NCBI GenBank assembly: GCA_003169695.1
Contig: PNAS01000071.1
Coordinates: 53,478-117,477, forward strand
DNA from: Spartobacteria bacterium
GTDB taxonomy: Bacteria > Verrucomicrobiota > Verrucomicrobiia > Chthoniobacterales > UBA10450
Length of the DNA stretch: 64,000 bases
Direction of reading: 5' to 3'
Part shown: positions 63,546 to 64,000 of the stretch, one piece after another
Position numbering within the stretch: position 1 is the stretch's first letter
Layout of the letters: each line of letters starts with the position of its first letter
The notes under the pieces: model-generated
Seen by the model: only the letters and a program-made list of their open reading frames with translations
Database searches by the model: none
What the model was told of the DNA's origin: nothing
Program-made: the position numbers and the translations under genes

Positions 63546-64000
63546 ATGTTGCGAACGATTCCGACCGCGCTTCTTTGCTGGCTGTTTCTCGTCGCGCAAT
63601 CTCACGGGCAGGACGTATTTGTGCCGCGGGAATTGAAGGCAATTGCGGTTACACAGTCGGAAAAGGAGCACCAGCCGCAGATCCAGAAGGCACTGCCGGC
63701 AAAAGAACCTGTAGCCGCCAAGCAACCGGTCGCGACGCAACCCATAAGGACAGCGCCAGTGAAGGCACCGGTGTTGAAGGAGTCCCCGGCGAATCCACAC
63801 TCGGAGAAAGTCCAATCGGTGAAAGCGGAACCAGTGAAAACGCCAGCGGTGAAGGAAGGGCCGGCTAATGCGAAATCTGAGAAAATCCAGTCGGTGAAAG
63901 CCGAACCAGGGAAGTCGCCGGCAGTGAAGGAGGCACCGACAAATCCGAAATCTGAGAAAGTCCAGTCGGTGAAAGCGGAACCAGTGAAAACGCCAGCGGT
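63546..64000 (+). CDS. Exported Lys/Pro-rich repeat protein, C-terminus beyond edge
   Basis: Begins MLRTIPTALLCWLFLVAQSHGQD, a signal peptide, then a Lys/Pro/Ala-rich body. Near 63801 a 25-residue unit appears: SEKVQSVKAEPVKTPAVKEG plus PANAK, repeated as SEKIQSVKAEPGKSPAVKEA... and SEKVQSVKAEPVKTPAV, each 75 bp long. A weaker earlier unit (KAPVLKESPANPH) precedes. It runs to the end of the window. Such basic, Pro-rich periodic chains can bind DNA or peptidoglycan, or form a flexible stalk; function unknown. Confidence 0.8.
   Translation, partial: MLRTIPTALLCWLFLVAQSHGQDVFVPRELKAIAVTQSEKEHQPQIQKALPAKEPVAAKQPVATQPIRTAPVKAPVLKESPANPHSEKVQSVKAEPVKTPAVKEGPANAKSEKIQSVKAEPGKSPAVKEAPTNPKSEKVQSVKAEPVKTPA
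63801..64000 (+). repeat. 75 bp tandem repeats coding a 25-residue unit
   Basis: Units start at about 63801, 63876 and 63951; the third is cut by the window end. They differ by a few substitutions (VKTPAV/GKSPAV, GPANAK/APTNPK), in frame throughout. The first and third are nearly identical for their first 50 bases, which suggests recent duplication or gene conversion. Confidence 0.85.

Overview
The window looks like one continuous piece of chromosome from a Gram-negative bacterium with fairly high GC. It carries lipid A synthesis (lpxB), outer-membrane and periplasmic machinery, a type II secretion locus and many small paralogous glycosyltransferases and hydrolases. Gene content and style suggest a soil or freshwater Verrucomicrobiota (Spartobacteria/Chthoniobacterales type). 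That placement is an inference from general family resemblance, not a proven one. Some frameshifted genes may be real decay or assembly errors.

Layout. 0-8 kb: gyrB (cut by the left edge), the psd-pssA phospholipid pair, a sugar nucleotidyltransferase, DoxX, and a very large secreted Asp-box (sortilin-like) protein. 8-13 kb: a PilT-type ATPase, then an FTR1 iron permease coupled to an EfeO/imelysin-like exported protein. 13-21 kb: a split type II secretion locus, with gspH-I-J-K-L-M plus a Pro-rich exported protein on +, and gspF-X-gspG on -. GspD and GspE are not in the window. 21-27 kb: tRNA-Cys, hemL, a glycoside hydrolase-glycosyltransferase fusion and a GT-C type mannosyltransferase-like protein. 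27-36 kb: rluD-type synthase, a tiny TonB-plug-like exported protein, a ClpX-like unfoldase lacking the zinc domain, a divergent cyclase-like protein, recR, lipA, a GT2 and rarD. 35-43 kb: a TPR signalling-type protein, remains of oligopeptide ABC transporter genes and msrB, an MFS transporter, ftsY, and nusB-ribH-ribBA.

43.1-50.8 kb is the accessory part of the window. It holds a three-helix membrane protein of unknown role, a LuxR-type regulator whose receiver has lost its phosphorylation pocket, a small protein of unknown family present again as a broken copy at the other end, and a + strand row of hydrolases and partners: class 3 lipase, lipoprotein, helical protein, papain-like peptidase and GH75 chitosanase-like enzyme. 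Apart from the lipoprotein, none of this + strand row has a clear signal peptide.

50.8-64 kb returns to envelope and housekeeping functions: GDP-fucose synthase, GnnA-like dehydrogenase and lpxB; a KynB-like hydrolase; HIT protein; A-type Fe-S carrier; mutL; a secreted TIM-barrel hydrolase; GDP-mannose dehydratase with uppP; a frameshifted conserved gene; and the start of a Lys/Pro-rich exported repeat protein.

The most striking sequence-level signal is a 9-mer, TCGTTAGGC, found at least 14 times on both strands against about 0.5 expected by chance. It often forces rare codons inside genes, which suggests selection on the DNA word itself.
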